NCBI GenBank assembly: GCA_031264875.1
Contig: JAISDK010000295.1
Span: 1-15,877, forward strand
Direction: 5' to 3'
Origin: Prevotellaceae bacterium
Lineage (GTDB): Bacteria > Bacteroidota > Bacteroidia > Bacteroidales > UBA932
DNA: 15,877 nucleotides
The notes below the pieces were generated by a model. That model searched no databases, was not told where the DNA came from, and saw only the letters and a program-made list of their open reading frames with translations. Positions 1 to 8,100 of the stretch are shown here, in pieces. Position 1 is the stretch's first letter; each line of letters begins with the position of its first letter. The translations under genes were made by a program, and so were the position numbers.

Positions 1-126
1 ATAGCCTTGTTATGCATGCAGTAGCAGTACAGGGAAGGAAAATTGATAACATATAAACCTGAGTTCGGGATAAGAAAAGATATAAATCATTACGAATCGG
101 TTAGTTATTGCCCGTAGGGCATCCAT

Positions 127-195
127 ATCAATAGAAAAAAAGTCTTCCCCTCCCTTCGCAACCACGTAAGTGGGATGAACACCGCTGGTGTTCAT
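127..195 (-). terminator. Probable terminator region of the bioB-lgt operon
   Basis: Just downstream of lgt on the minus strand lies a perfect 9-bp inverted repeat with a 3-nt loop (175-195, ATGAACACC/GGTGTTCAT). Next comes a 4-bp CCAC/GTGG hairpin (162-173), then a run of seven T residues on the minus strand (A135-A141 on the plus strand). Hairpins followed by a T-run fit an intrinsic terminator, although about 20 nt separate the second hairpin from the T-run, so it is not a textbook arrangement. The whole stretch could instead be a dispersed palindromic element. I see nothing else in positions 1-241. Confidence 0.4.
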
Positions 196-241
196 TAACG
201 GGTGGAAAATCTTTTCTGCGGAGTTTTCGCTGAGCGGGGGA

Positions 242-1048
242 TTAATCACTGATCATTGCAAGCAGCGCTACCCCGGCGAAGGCAAAAAACAGGCTCAAAT
301 ACTGTCCCGTACTTAAAAGTGAGTACATGTCAAATTCACTGATTGGGGCTTTGAATATTTCCAGGATAAAGCGTGGAAAGAAAATCAGGGTCAGCAACAG
401 TCCCAAAACGGTACCCTGCCGGGTGTCGTGCCGTTTTCTGCGGTAGAAGCTGTAAATCACAAAGAATACAGTGAGATAGCACGCTGCTTCGTACAGCTGT
501 ACGGGATGTCTCGGAAAGTGTTCTCCTCTTGATTCGAAGATAAATCCCCAGGGAAGAGATGTTTCCGTGCCAAGTATTTCGGAGTTTGCGAGATTTCCCA
601 GTCGTATGAAAAATGCGGCCAGCGGAACTGTTACGCATACTCTGTCGATGAGCCACAGCGCGGGCTTTTTAAGGGTTTTTGCAGTAAAGTACAGGGCGAT
701 AAGTATGGCAAAAGCAGCTCCGTGGCTCGACAGTCCGCCTATTCCCGTGTATTTCCCGTCATGGAAGGGGATGATTATCTCTAATGGATTTTTCAGATAG
801 TATTCGGGGAAGTAGAAAAGACATTCTCCAAGCCGGGCGCCGACTAAGGTTCCCAAAAATACGGCATTGGCTGTGACGGGCAACAGGAACAGCGATTCTC
901 CTTCGCCTTTCAGTATCCGGTAGAATACAGTCGATGCCGCCAGGAATGCCACTACCATGAACAGCCCGTAGTAACGTATGCTTAGCTGTCCGACAGAGAA
1001 GATTTCCGGCGAGACATTCCATCTGATGTAGCATGTAATGGCGGTCAT
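242..1048 (-). CDS. lgt: Prolipoprotein diacylglyceryl transferase Lgt
   Basis: This is the integral inner-membrane enzyme that moves diacylglyceryl from phosphatidylglycerol to the lipobox cysteine of prolipoproteins, the first step of lipoprotein maturation. The 268-residue length is normal for the family. The signature residues are all visible: His109 in GGLSSHG; Arg149, Asn152, Glu157 and Gly160 in RLGNLANSEILG, at the same spacing as E. coli R143/N146/E151/G154; HPVQLYE at 181-187; and Arg226/Glu230 in RFILE, matching R239/E243. Hydrophobic helices run through the whole protein. It lies 39 bp downstream of bioB on the same strand and is probably cotranscribed with it. No defect is seen. 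Confidence 0.96.
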   Translation of the reverse strand: MTAITCYIRWNVSPEIFSVGQLSIRYYGLFMVVAFLAASTVFYRILKGEGESLFLLPVTANAVFLGTLVGARLGECLFYFPEYYLKNPLEIIIPFHDGKYTGIGGLSSHGAAFAILIALYFTAKTLKKPALWLIDRVCVTVPLAAFFIRLGNLANSEILGTETSLPWGFIFESRGEHFPRHPVQLYEAACYLTVFFVIYSFYRRKRHDTRQGTVLGLLLTLIFFPRFILEIFKAPISEFDMYSLLSTGQYLSLFFAFAGVALLAMISD

Positions 1049-1087
1049 ACAAGAGGGTTGCGTTGTGTTTTAATCACTGTCCGGAAG

Positions 1088-2065
1088 TCATGCCGGCTCT
1101 ATTCTGTACTGGAATCCGGCGTCGGTCACGAGTTTGACAGTGTCCTCGATACTCTGCCCTCCTGCGGTGAGGTAGCCCGAAGCGAAGATCGAATCTACGG
1201 CGCAAAACATTTGCTGTTCCCTGCCTTTCAGATAGATTTCCCTTCCGGCAGCACACCGTATATCGGACTTCGGCATCATGAGCCTTGCTAAACAGAGTAT
1301 TTTCAGGCAGTATTCCGGCGAGAGGTGCGAGACGTCGGCTCCGGCCAGCGCTGTTCCCTTTAGCGGGATCAAAAAGTTTACGGGTACCGACTGGGGATTG
1401 ATTTCCCTGATGTCTATCAGCATGTCGGCTACGTCGGCACGGCTTTCGCCAAGCCCGACGATGCCGCCACAGCAGATTTCAAATCCTGTGTGCTGTAGCA
1501 TTTTTATGTTTGCTATTCTTTGGTCGTAAGTGTGCGTGCTGCAGATTTGGCTATAGAAGCGGCGGCTGGTATTGAGGTTGTGGTTGATGCGGTTCACTCC
1601 GGCGTCTTTCAGCCTCTGCGCCTGCGTCTCGGTGAGAAACCCGATTGAACAGCAGATATGTGTGCCGGCTTCCTTTTTGAGGCTTTCGACGTACCCGGCA
1701 AACTCGTTGATTTCCCTGTCGGAAAACCGTATGCCGCTAAGGCCGATGCAGTGCCTCGAAAGGTTTTTGTCGCGTGCCAGCAGCCCGTCGTGCAGCAGCT
1801 TGTCGTACTCCACAAGCCGGTACTTGTCGATATCCGCTTCCGAATCGCGCGACTGTGCGCAGTAGGCACAGTTCTGCGAACAGTTTCCGCTCCGTGCATT
1901 GGTCAGTATTTGAATACCTACCGTGTTGCCCTTGTGTTTCTTCCTTATGGCATAGGCGATGTCGAGAAGAACGGGTAGCTCTTCGTCGGGCAGATTAAGT
2001 ACCGCCATTGCCTCTTCGTGTGAAAGATGTTCAGTCTCAAATGATTTTTGTAAAATATCGCTCAT
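1088..2065 (-). CDS. bioB: Biotin synthase BioB (radical SAM)
   Basis: Biotin synthase inserts sulfur into dethiobiotin in the last step of biotin synthesis, using a radical-SAM [4Fe-4S] cluster and a [2Fe-2S] cluster. The 325-residue protein has the CxxxCxxC cluster motif at Cys62, Cys66 and Cys69 (GNCSQNCAYCAQS). Candidate [2Fe-2S] ligands are Cys106 (RHCIGLSG), Cys138 or Cys139 (HICCSIG), Cys198 or Cys199 (ICCGGIVGLGE) and Arg270 (IRCAAGRE). It diverges from the E. coli enzyme around the second Cys ligand (GLSG instead of GAAW) but keeps all the key positions. The start is supported by a promoter about 35-65 bp upstream. No other bio gene is present. It is first in a probable bioB-lgt operon. 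Confidence 0.93.
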   Translation of the reverse strand: MSDILQKSFETEHLSHEEAMAVLNLPDEELPVLLDIAYAIRKKHKGNTVGIQILTNARSGNCSQNCAYCAQSRDSEADIDKYRLVEYDKLLHDGLLARDKNLSRHCIGLSGIRFSDREINEFAGYVESLKKEAGTHICCSIGFLTETQAQRLKDAGVNRINHNLNTSRRFYSQICSTHTYDQRIANIKMLQHTGFEICCGGIVGLGESRADVADMLIDIREINPQSVPVNFLIPLKGTALAGADVSHLSPEYCLKILCLARLMMPKSDIRCAAGREIYLKGREQQMFCAVDSIFASGYLTAGGQSIEDTVKLVTDAGFQYRIEPA

Positions 2066-2099
2066 ATTTCTTATGATGTTGCCGTATTTTTATTGCGCG

Positions 2100-2129
2100 C
2101 AAAGGTAAGCAATATTTTGCCGGCAACAA
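2100..2129 (-). promoter_or_regulatory. Bacteroidota-type promoter for bioB-lgt
   Basis: Read on the minus strand, TACCTTTG (2107-2100) is a perfect match to the Bacteroidota -7 consensus TAnnTTTG. A TTG (2129-2127) lies 19 bp upstream, the usual -33 spacing. Transcription would begin near 2093, leaving a leader of about 28 nt before the bioB ATG. No biotin-repressor palindrome was recognised. Confidence 0.75.
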
Positions 2130-2180
2130 GTTCGCCCGTCCGCGCCGGATGAGGAACAGTAACTGTTTTTTAGCACACAG

Positions 2181-2254
2181 ATGACGCGGATCTAAATGAT
2201 GAACGCAGATTAATTGTCTATTAAATCTGCGTTCACCTGTTAAATCCGCGTCAT
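2181..2254. repeat. Nested palindromic intergenic repeat
   Basis: Two nested inverted repeats form one long hairpin. The outer arms are 2181-2195 (ATGACGCGGATCTAA) and 2240-2254, differing at one base. The inner arms are 2201-2213 (GAACGCAGATTAA) and 2221-2234, differing by one extra A, around a 7-nt loop. The two arms are also similar to each other in sequence (GACGCGGAT and GAACGCAGAT followed by TAA). It lies between the divergent-side start of bioB and the 3' end of the small membrane protein, so it may end transcription of the latter. It may also belong to a dispersed palindromic family; copy number cannot be judged here. Confidence 0.75.
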
Positions 2255-2288
2255 ATCCAACGCTGCATTAAGGATTTCAGTCTTATGC

Positions 2289-2669
2289 TTACTTGTTTTT
2301 AGACTGTTTTACCTCAATGAAGTGCGCAATCAGCAACCCGATTCCCCCGAAGATGGCAATGTATGAAAAACAGACTAAACTGTCTATTTCGTAAACTGAT
2401 TTTACATGCCTGTCCATCATAGTCAGGAAAGTCAGAAAACAGCCTATTCCTAAACCTATCATCAGCAGCGAAATCTTCAGCGACCCGAACTCCCGTTTTT
2501 CAAACGAAATGTCCGGCAACTTCCATGACTCTGTAATTTCACTGTTCGCACAATGTGTGAAAAACTTTTCGATAAACATCAGTCTTTCCTTCCTTCTCAC
2601 CAGCAGTTCAAAAATCTTGTAAACTCCCAGCACAATAAATCCAATAATAAAAATACTTGCAAGATCCAT
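2289..2669 (-). CDS. Small membrane protein, DUF6249-like
   Basis: This 126-residue protein has three hydrophobic segments, at about residues 5-23, 64-83 and 97-118. A charged block follows the first (RRKERLMFIEKF, 25-36). The pattern of one helix, a KER.xFIEK motif, then two helices joined by a short loop and ending in FIEVKQ, resembles the DUF6249 family of small Bacteroidota inner-membrane proteins of unknown function. Homologues are often found next to an ECF sigma factor; none is present here. No clear TAnnTTTG box is seen upstream, so its promoter is uncertain. The downstream palindrome at 2181-2254 could act as its terminator. Confidence 0.65.
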   Translation of the reverse strand: MDLASIFIIGFIVLGVYKIFELLVRRKERLMFIEKFFTHCANSEITESWKLPDISFEKREFGSLKISLLMIGLGIGCFLTFLTMMDRHVKSVYEIDSLVCFSYIAIFGGIGLLIAHFIEVKQSKNK

Positions 2670-2795
2670 AATAATTTAAAACTTAATTGTTATACATATA
2701 CTTTTTTAATTCATTTGCACCTTTGACGCCGAGATTCCGCTAAGGTTACAGTCCGTAATGATTATACTTCGAGCGCAGCGGTTTTGTGCATCTCC

Positions 2796-2882
2796 TTACT
2801 GTTTCCTTTCAACGCCGCATATCCATTTTAAATACTCGTCTTTCCAAACGGATTTGTATTCTGTATTTTGTTGTTCGGGCAT
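2796..2882 (-). pseudogene. 5' fragment of an AlbA_2-type (putative DNA-binding/ATPase) gene
   Basis: From the ATG at 2882 the minus strand reads MPEQQNTEYKSVW, then KDEYLKWICG. This matches the usual first residues of AlbA_2-domain proteins (often annotated as RecG-like or divergent AAA_4 putative transcriptional regulators), which continue FANAQGG. Here homology stops after the Gly, and four unrelated residues plus Gln lead to a stop at 2796. The real gene is hundreds of residues long, so this is a remnant. A -7 box (TAATTTTG, 2905-2898) sits just upstream, so the fragment may still be transcribed. The family assignment is from memory of the N-terminal consensus. Confidence 0.55.
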
Positions 2883-2897
2883 ATATATTTTTTTCTG

Positions 2898-2905
2898 CAA
2901 AATTA
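2898..2905 (-). promoter_or_regulatory. -7 box upstream of the AlbA_2 fragment
   Basis: TAATTTTG on the minus strand is a perfect TAnnTTTG match about 15 nt before the fragment's ATG. No convincing TTG is seen at the usual -33 distance, which may have been lost at the junction near 2930. Confidence 0.4.
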
Positions 2906-2930
2906 CAAATTTCTTTTTCGTTTCACAGGG

Positions 2931-3173
2931 TCGGCGCACGGTGTCTTTGGAAATTCCAAAAAGTTCGGTTGCTTCGGCAACGGTAATGTAGGGACGGGTT
3001 TGGATTTCGGCAATATGCGTGGCGGCGTGTTCGAGCAGGGTTTGTTTCCGTACCTCCTCTTTTTATTTTTTCAACCGTTCTTTGTTTGCCATGTTGCCGC
3101 AGGCATTGGAACAAAAGCGGGTTGCGACCGTCTTTGCTTCAAACGGTTTTCAGCAGTACTTGCACAGGCGAGG
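2931..3173 (-). pseudogene. Broken zinc-ribbon/HTH (excisionase-like) gene
   Basis: In one minus-strand frame the sequence reads CKYC-stop-KPFEAKT, then RFCSNACGNMANKERLKK, a second stop, and then ITVAEATELFGISKDTVRR. The first part has the CxxC...CxxxC layout of a small zinc ribbon. The second is a winged-HTH/MerR-excisionase helix-turn-helix. Together they resemble the short HTH_17 proteins of Bacteroidota mobile elements. Both stops fit single-base changes (GGA to TGA; AAA or GAA to TAA). The reading frame has no clear start, and homology ends abruptly at Arg-Arg near 2931, where the expected wing (an I.xGKI.A..LG type segment) is missing. It is therefore a decayed and truncated gene. No integrase is visible nearby. 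Confidence 0.6.
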
Positions 3174-3179
3174 TCATCT

Positions 3180-3587
3180 GAATTGACTTGCTGGCATATC
3201 TTTAATTTTTATCGTTATTCCTACCAAAATTAAGCATCTGTAACCAGTGTTAATGTTTATGCGAAATGTCTAATAAGCAGTGATTTGATTATTTTTGATT
3301 TTGGTTGTTTTGAGAGAGGAGATTAAGAGCTATAGTTTCACAAAAAATATAACGGTTAAAACCATTGGATGTATCTCTAATTTTCAATTAGGATTCCGTC
3401 CTCATTTTTTATTCTTCATCCTTTTTCAGGTATTTTTATCACAAAAAATACAAAAACTGCAATTTTCAACCATTGTTTATCAATTTTAGTTTCTCAATTA
3501 ATATTTGTAAATCAATTTGTTGAAAACAGAAAATACGAAAAGTATATTTTTTTCACAATTGTTCATTCTTATATAGAGAAATTGTTA
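3180..3587. other. AT-rich non-coding stretch
   Basis: No coding region, RNA gene or known element is recognised here. The stretch is very AT-rich, with homopolymer runs and only short imperfect palindromes, for example CTAATT/AATTAG around 3380-3396. The short plus-strand reading frame at 3295-3489 has low-complexity, Phe/Ile-rich content and no recognisable domain. Confidence 0.5.
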
Positions 3588-3595
3588 TACCTTTG
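3588..3595 (+). promoter_or_regulatory. Promoter -7 box ahead of the (AG)31 leader
   Basis: TACCTTTG is a perfect Bacteroidota -7 match, followed by GCAGCG and an AT-rich leader. The -33 TTG is not at standard spacing: the nearest is at 3559-3561, 26 bp upstream. If used, transcription would start near 3602 and cross the (AG)31 tract before reaching the HU-like gene at 3963, giving a leader of about 360 nt. Confidence 0.5.
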
Positions 3596-3726
3596 CAGCG
3601 TTTGTTATTTAGTTATTGTATTATTTAGATTTTTTAATGAGTCGTTGTATATTATATAGTTGTTTCGGTTATTTGGGAATACTTCCAAGACGGAATTGTC
3701 GTGCAATAGACAATGGCACACTTTTT

Positions 3727-3795
<69 letters not shown>

Positions 3796-3962
3796 CAAGC
3801 AGTTACATATATGTCCATATAGTAATACGTGCGTACACGCGCCTGTATATAAGAATAAATTCCCAAAACCTGTACAAGAATATCTGTTACAAAAGACTTT
3901 TGTACGGGAGGGTTTGCTGCATTCATATTATCCATTTAAATATAAACAATTAAAGAAATTAT

Positions 3963-4313
3963 ATGCTACAATACAATTTAATTGAAAATCTTTTGACGTC
4001 TGCTTCAGATGATTATCAGGCTCAGCCGGTAAATGTACGTTCATATAGTTTACTGGGAATTTTCCAGCGTATCAGCGCCCGTTATCCGGGATTAGCGCCT
4101 ACGCAAATCTCGTCGGCAGTGAACGAATTTTTTGAAAAAGTAACCACAATCACCGATAACGGAATATTTCTGCTTAGGAAAAACGAAGCAGAAATCGAAC
4201 TCGTTACGATTGTGGAAAATAAATCTGCGCGGCTTATAGCTGTTCTGCCGACAAATATTCATCAGGGAGAATATTTTATTGAGCTGAGAACAACATTTTC
4301 CGGTACAGTATAG
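3963..4313 (+). CDS. Short HU-like DNA-binding/DUF4469-type protein
   Basis: This 116-residue protein opens with QYNLIENLLT, then DDYQAQPVNVRSYSL (residues 16-30). That resembles the N-terminal HU-type DNA-binding domain of Bacteroidota proteins that usually continue into a DUF4469 domain (about 200-350 aa in all). Here the central part is missing. After residue 67 it passes straight to a segment like the end of DUF4469 (LPTNIHQGEYFIELRTTFSG, 95-114) and stops just after the FSG, where family members continue into a GGxLLKEPR-like tail. It is therefore either a naturally compact member or an internally deleted and end-truncated copy. The role is unknown; HU-like folds bind DNA. The leader contains the (AG)31 tract, and a CCGGT/ACCGG hairpin (4300-4322) overlaps the stop codon. 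Confidence 0.6.
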   Translation: MLQYNLIENLLTSASDDYQAQPVNVRSYSLLGIFQRISARYPGLAPTQISSAVNEFFEKVTTITDNGIFLLRKNEAEIELVTIVENKSARLIAVLPTNIHQGEYFIELRTTFSGTV

Positions 4314-4389
4314 TACAACCGGCAAAAACCGTTAAGCGGGGACGTTATAACAAAATATTAACCGTTGTTTGACAGACTGGATATTTACC

Positions 4390-4504
4390 GCGTAGATCGG
4401 GAGTGTTCCGATGCGTAGATCGAGAGTGTTCCGATGCATGGATCGGGAGTGTTCCGATGCATAGGTCGAGAGTGTCTCGATGCGTAGGGTGGGAGTGTCT
4501 CACC
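4390..4504 (+). repeat. Five tandem 23-bp hairpin repeats
   Basis: Five contiguous units start at 4390, 4413, 4436, 4459 and 4482. Each is a 6-nt linker (GCGTAG and variants) plus a 17-nt hairpin of two 7-nt arms around an invariant GTG loop. Examples of the arms are ATCGGGA/TTCCGAT in units 1 and 3, GTCGAGA/TCTCGAT in unit 4 and GGTGGGA/TCTCACC in unit 5. Arm changes are largely compensated or give G-U pairs; unit 2 has one A-C mismatch. The array lies in the leader of the DUF805 gene. It lacks the variable spacers of a CRISPR array. Confidence 0.85.
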
Positions 4505-4579
4505 GTAAAGAGAAAGATAAATGGCGTAACCCGAAAAGCCGGAAGAGAGTAGGGAAAATTTATTTTAACTGTAATAATT

Positions 4580-4942
4580 ATGGAATGGTATTTAAAAGTA
4601 TTAAAACAGTACGCTGGGTTCAGCGGAAGAGCAAGAAGAAAAGAGTATTGGATGTTTGTACTGTTCAATATTATCTTTTGCGTAGTAGCGGCAGTTTTGG
4701 ATAATCTTCTGGGATTAACAATGTCAGATGAAATCCCTTATGGAGTATTCTATTGTCTGTATGTGCTGGCGATTTTTCTACCCGGTTTGGCAGTGAATGT
4801 TAGGCGACTGCATGATGTGGGTAAAGGCGGAGGATGGATATTTATATCCTTAATTCCGTTGATAGGGTATATTTGGTTGCTGGTTCTTCTGTGTACGGAT
4901 GGCGAACAGGGAAGTAACAGATTCGGACAAAATCCAAAGTAA
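4580..4942 (+). CDS. DUF805 inner-membrane protein
   Basis: This 120-residue protein is a typical DUF805 family member (related to E. coli YhaH/YhaI) of unknown function. It shows the family's FSGRARRKEYW motif (14-24), RRLHDVGKGGGW (75-86) and the C-terminal DGEQGSNRFGQNP (107-119). Hydrophobic helices lie at about 26-45, 54-73 and 86-105. The length is normal and the gene appears intact. It is preceded by the hairpin-repeat array and followed by a strong palindrome (4966-5012). Any link to the srf-like operon starting 207 bp downstream is unproven. Confidence 0.93.
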   Translation: MEWYLKVLKQYAGFSGRARRKEYWMFVLFNIIFCVVAAVLDNLLGLTMSDEIPYGVFYCLYVLAIFLPGLAVNVRRLHDVGKGGGWIFISLIPLIGYIWLLVLLCTDGEQGSNRFGQNPK

Positions 4943-4965
4943 AATGATGCGGCATTTTTAAGAAA

Positions 4966-5012
4966 TCGGATTTTTATGGGGACGCATAGCCGTGCGTCTC
5001 TATAAAATCCGA
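4966..5012. repeat. Strong intergenic palindrome, possible terminator
   Basis: A 47-nt near-perfect hairpin has arms TCGGATTTTtAT then gGGGACGCA, and TGCGTCTC then TATAAAATCCGA, around a 6-nt loop (TAGCCG). It follows the DUF805 stop codon by 23 nt. No T-run follows the hairpin itself, but a U-rich segment lies within the stem. It could end DUF805 transcription or be one copy of a dispersed palindromic sequence of the GACGCA/TGCGTC type. Confidence 0.6.
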
Positions 5013-5046
5013 AATGTGAATGATCGAATGTAAAACAGAAAAGAAA

Positions 5047-5136
5047 ATGAAAAAGGTATTATTACTGTTGCTTGCTACCGGAATTACAGGGATTCATGCG
5101 TTATGCAAAACAGTAAAATCAATTATAAATCAATAA
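5047..5136 (+). CDS. 29-codon signal-peptide-like ORF (possible gene remnant)
   Basis: An ATG following AAGAAA opens a 29-residue frame beginning MKKVLLLLLATGITGIHA, which has the charged N-terminus, Leu-rich core and small-residue end of a signal peptide. Only 11 residues follow (LCKTVKSIINQ) before a stop. It looks like the 5' end of a secreted-protein gene cut off shortly after the cleavage site, or a very small secreted peptide. It lies 13 bp before the start of the SrfB gene, so translation of it could affect that gene. No homologue is claimed. Confidence 0.35.
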   Translation: MKKVLLLLLATGITGIHALCKTVKSIINQ

Positions 5137-5149
5137 ACAACAATAATAT

Positions 5150-8100
5150 ATGAATTTAATTGCGAACTCGGGCATTCAGTATTATGCTATTCCACTGGAA
5201 ATAAATTTGAACGACAACTTCAAGATGTATTTCCACGAGTGGCTCGACGTGGATGATGAACAGTTAAAACTGGAGATTGTACACAAATTTTCGGAAGACG
5301 AAATTTGGGTAAGAAAATACGATTTGGCTTTGCTTGGTTATCTGATTGATGGCAAAGTCGGCTGTATGGAAAATGGAAGGTTCAGAGCGTGCAACTGGGA
5401 GGAAATAAAAGACGATTTCTTTTCGTACGGCAACCAGCCTGTTGATGCTGCGGTAGATGCTGAAACAGGTGAAACAGACTGTTTTCAAATGACTTTGAAC
5501 CGCTGCCGCTGGGATATATTTGAAAACCGATGGTTGCCGCTTCCATTCTTCAAATTGCAGGACAATGGCGAATCGGATTTCGGCCCAACAAACTGGTGTC
5601 GTTTCAAACTTGTACCCGACACTAATGTCGGCAATGTAAAAAAGTACAGTCTTTTATTGACATTCGACACTCGTACAAAATACGAACAGGAGGATTTTGA
5701 AGACGAAGACTTGAATGAAACGCCTGTGTTTGCAAGCGTTTATGACAGATCGAAAAATTATGCCCTGTGCGACAATGAATTTTCGCTGGTTGATTTCTGT
5801 TCCAAATCGCGTAACTGCGAATGGGTGGACGAATATGTGCTTGGCTTGTTTCACAATGTCAAAAGTATCGACGACTTGAAAATCCGTAAACCGAAAATGA
5901 GTTATTTAGCTCAATACATATATATAATAAGGTATATTCAACAATTGAAAATACTGCCCGAAATCACGCTGTTTTCCGACAAAAACGTAGCTTTCGGCGA
6001 TGTTGATCTGATTGTGGATATGGGTAATTCACGCACCTGCGCTATTCTGTTCGACGAGCATGATTTCACTAAAGTAGAGCCGTTGGGATTACAGAATTTT
6101 TCCAGTCCGCTCGAAAACGGCAGGCTCAACCGTCGAAGCGATTCGTTTGACATGCGTATAGCTTTTCGCGAAGTCGATTTTGGAGTGAGTTCGTACAGGG
6201 AAAGTCAGCAATTTGTTTTTCCAAGCATGGTACGGCTGGGAACGGAAGCAAACGAACTTATACACAAAGCCATAAATCTGAATACAGGGGTAGAGAAAAT
6301 CACTACTTTTTCAAGTCCGAAACGCTATTTGTGGGACAGCAAGCCGCAACAAAAAGAATGGGAATTTGTGACTTTGAAAGGCGAGACGGGCAAACTGGTA
6401 CAAATCAAAGGTATCTCCGAACAGTTGAATTCCGATGGCTCACTAAATGCGACGGGAGAAGGCGGAATAGACAAGTTCTACTCCCGCAAAGCGCTGATGA
6501 CTTTGAGCTTGCTCGAAATTTTGGCGCAGGCGAAAATGCAAATCAACAGCTACGAATTTCGTCACAGATGGGGCGAAGAAAGCAAGCCCCGCAAAATCGG
6601 GAGAATCATAATTACCTGTCCTACGGCAATGTCGCGGGTGGAACAGATTGCCTTGCGGAAATGTGCCGAGGATGCTGCAATTATATTAGACCGTTTCTAT
6701 GCAGGCACATATTCCGAAGACATCGACGAGAAGGAAGAACGCAAGAAAATTCGGGTGACGCCTTCAGTCAAAAATCTGATGAACATCGAAGAACGCAAGG
6801 AATGGATATACGACGAAGCTACCTGTGCTCAGTTTGTATATTTGTTTGCCGAAATCACTAAACGCTATTGTAACAATTGCAGGGAATATTTCGACTTTTA
6901 CGGCAAAGTGCGGAAAGATTTAAACGGATACAGCAACAAGTCGCTCACAATCGGTTCGGTGGATATTGGCGCCGGCACAACAGACGTGATGATTGCCGCC
7001 TACAAATACAATGATGCAGGGCAATGCACTTTAACGCCGTCGCCGCTGTTTTGGGAAAGCTTCTATATCGCCGGCGATGATTTACTGAAAGATATGATAC
7101 GGAATCTTGTGATTGAAGGGCCGTATGCAGCCATTCAAAAACAGTTGACAAAGTCTGGAAAAAAAGACATTACAAAACTGATTCTCGATTTCTTCGGCAA
7201 GGACAATGCCCGCCAGTCGGTAACAGACCGTCAAATACGCAGTGAATTTAACTTGCAGGTTTCCGTGCCGGTTGTGTCGCATTTCCTCGAACTGTTGAAC
7301 GAAAACAAAGTGGAAAAAGCAACTTTGACTTTCGACAATATTTTCGCAGGCAACCGTCCAACTCAACGGGTTCTCGACTGTTTTGAAAAACATTTCGGTT
7401 TCAAAGTCGAAGCGTTACAGTGGAATTACGACAGGAACACCGTCTCAAACATTATAGAAAGCACATTCGATGCTCTGGCAGGCAAAATTTCTACCGTGCT
7501 TTCATATTACGGTTGCGATATTGTGCTGCTGTCCGGGCGTCCCACATCGCTCAAACCGCTGTCCGATTTGTTTTTGAAGTACTATGCCGTTTCACCCAAC
7601 AGGCTGATTACGTTAAACAGTTACAGAATCGGAACCTGGTATCCATTCCAAAACGGCAAAGGTTATTTCAAGGATGCAAAATCCATTGTTGCCGTTGGCG
7701 CAATGATTGGCAATTACGCTGCCACAAGGGGCAGTATAGACGGTTTTTCGCTGAATTTAAGCGAACTGATAGAAAAAATGTTGCCTACAACAGAGTATTT
7801 TGCCAAATCGGAAAACGACGGGCCGTTTATCACTCCCGAAATGAACAGCGCCATTGTTGAAGTATCGCAGTTGCCATTGCGGATTTGGACACGTCAGTTA
7901 AATTCGCCGTCGTATCCTACCCGTCCGTTTTATACACTTGATTTTAATGTATGTAAAATCGAAGAGCGCATACAGTCCAGACTGAACGACGATGACAGAC
8001 GGCGAATAAAAGACGCGGTTGACAGGGAAATTGAACGGCTGCGAAATCTAAGTTCTTTCAAATTCAACATTGTACGTGAAAACTATCTTGAGGACAGGGA

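Noticed and set aside
10..249. 79-codon minus-strand frame overlapping the end of lgt
   Set aside because: Its middle is encoded by the palindromic terminator-like element, it overlaps lgt, and it shows no recognisable domain. A conserved peptide cannot be fully excluded.
4390..4504. CRISPR array
   Set aside because: The 23-bp units are directly adjacent with no unique spacers, and no cas gene is present.
4345..4668. 107-codon minus-strand frame with repeated THRD/RST peptides
   Set aside because: The repeats are explained by the 23-bp hairpin array, and the frame runs into the DUF805 gene on the other strand.
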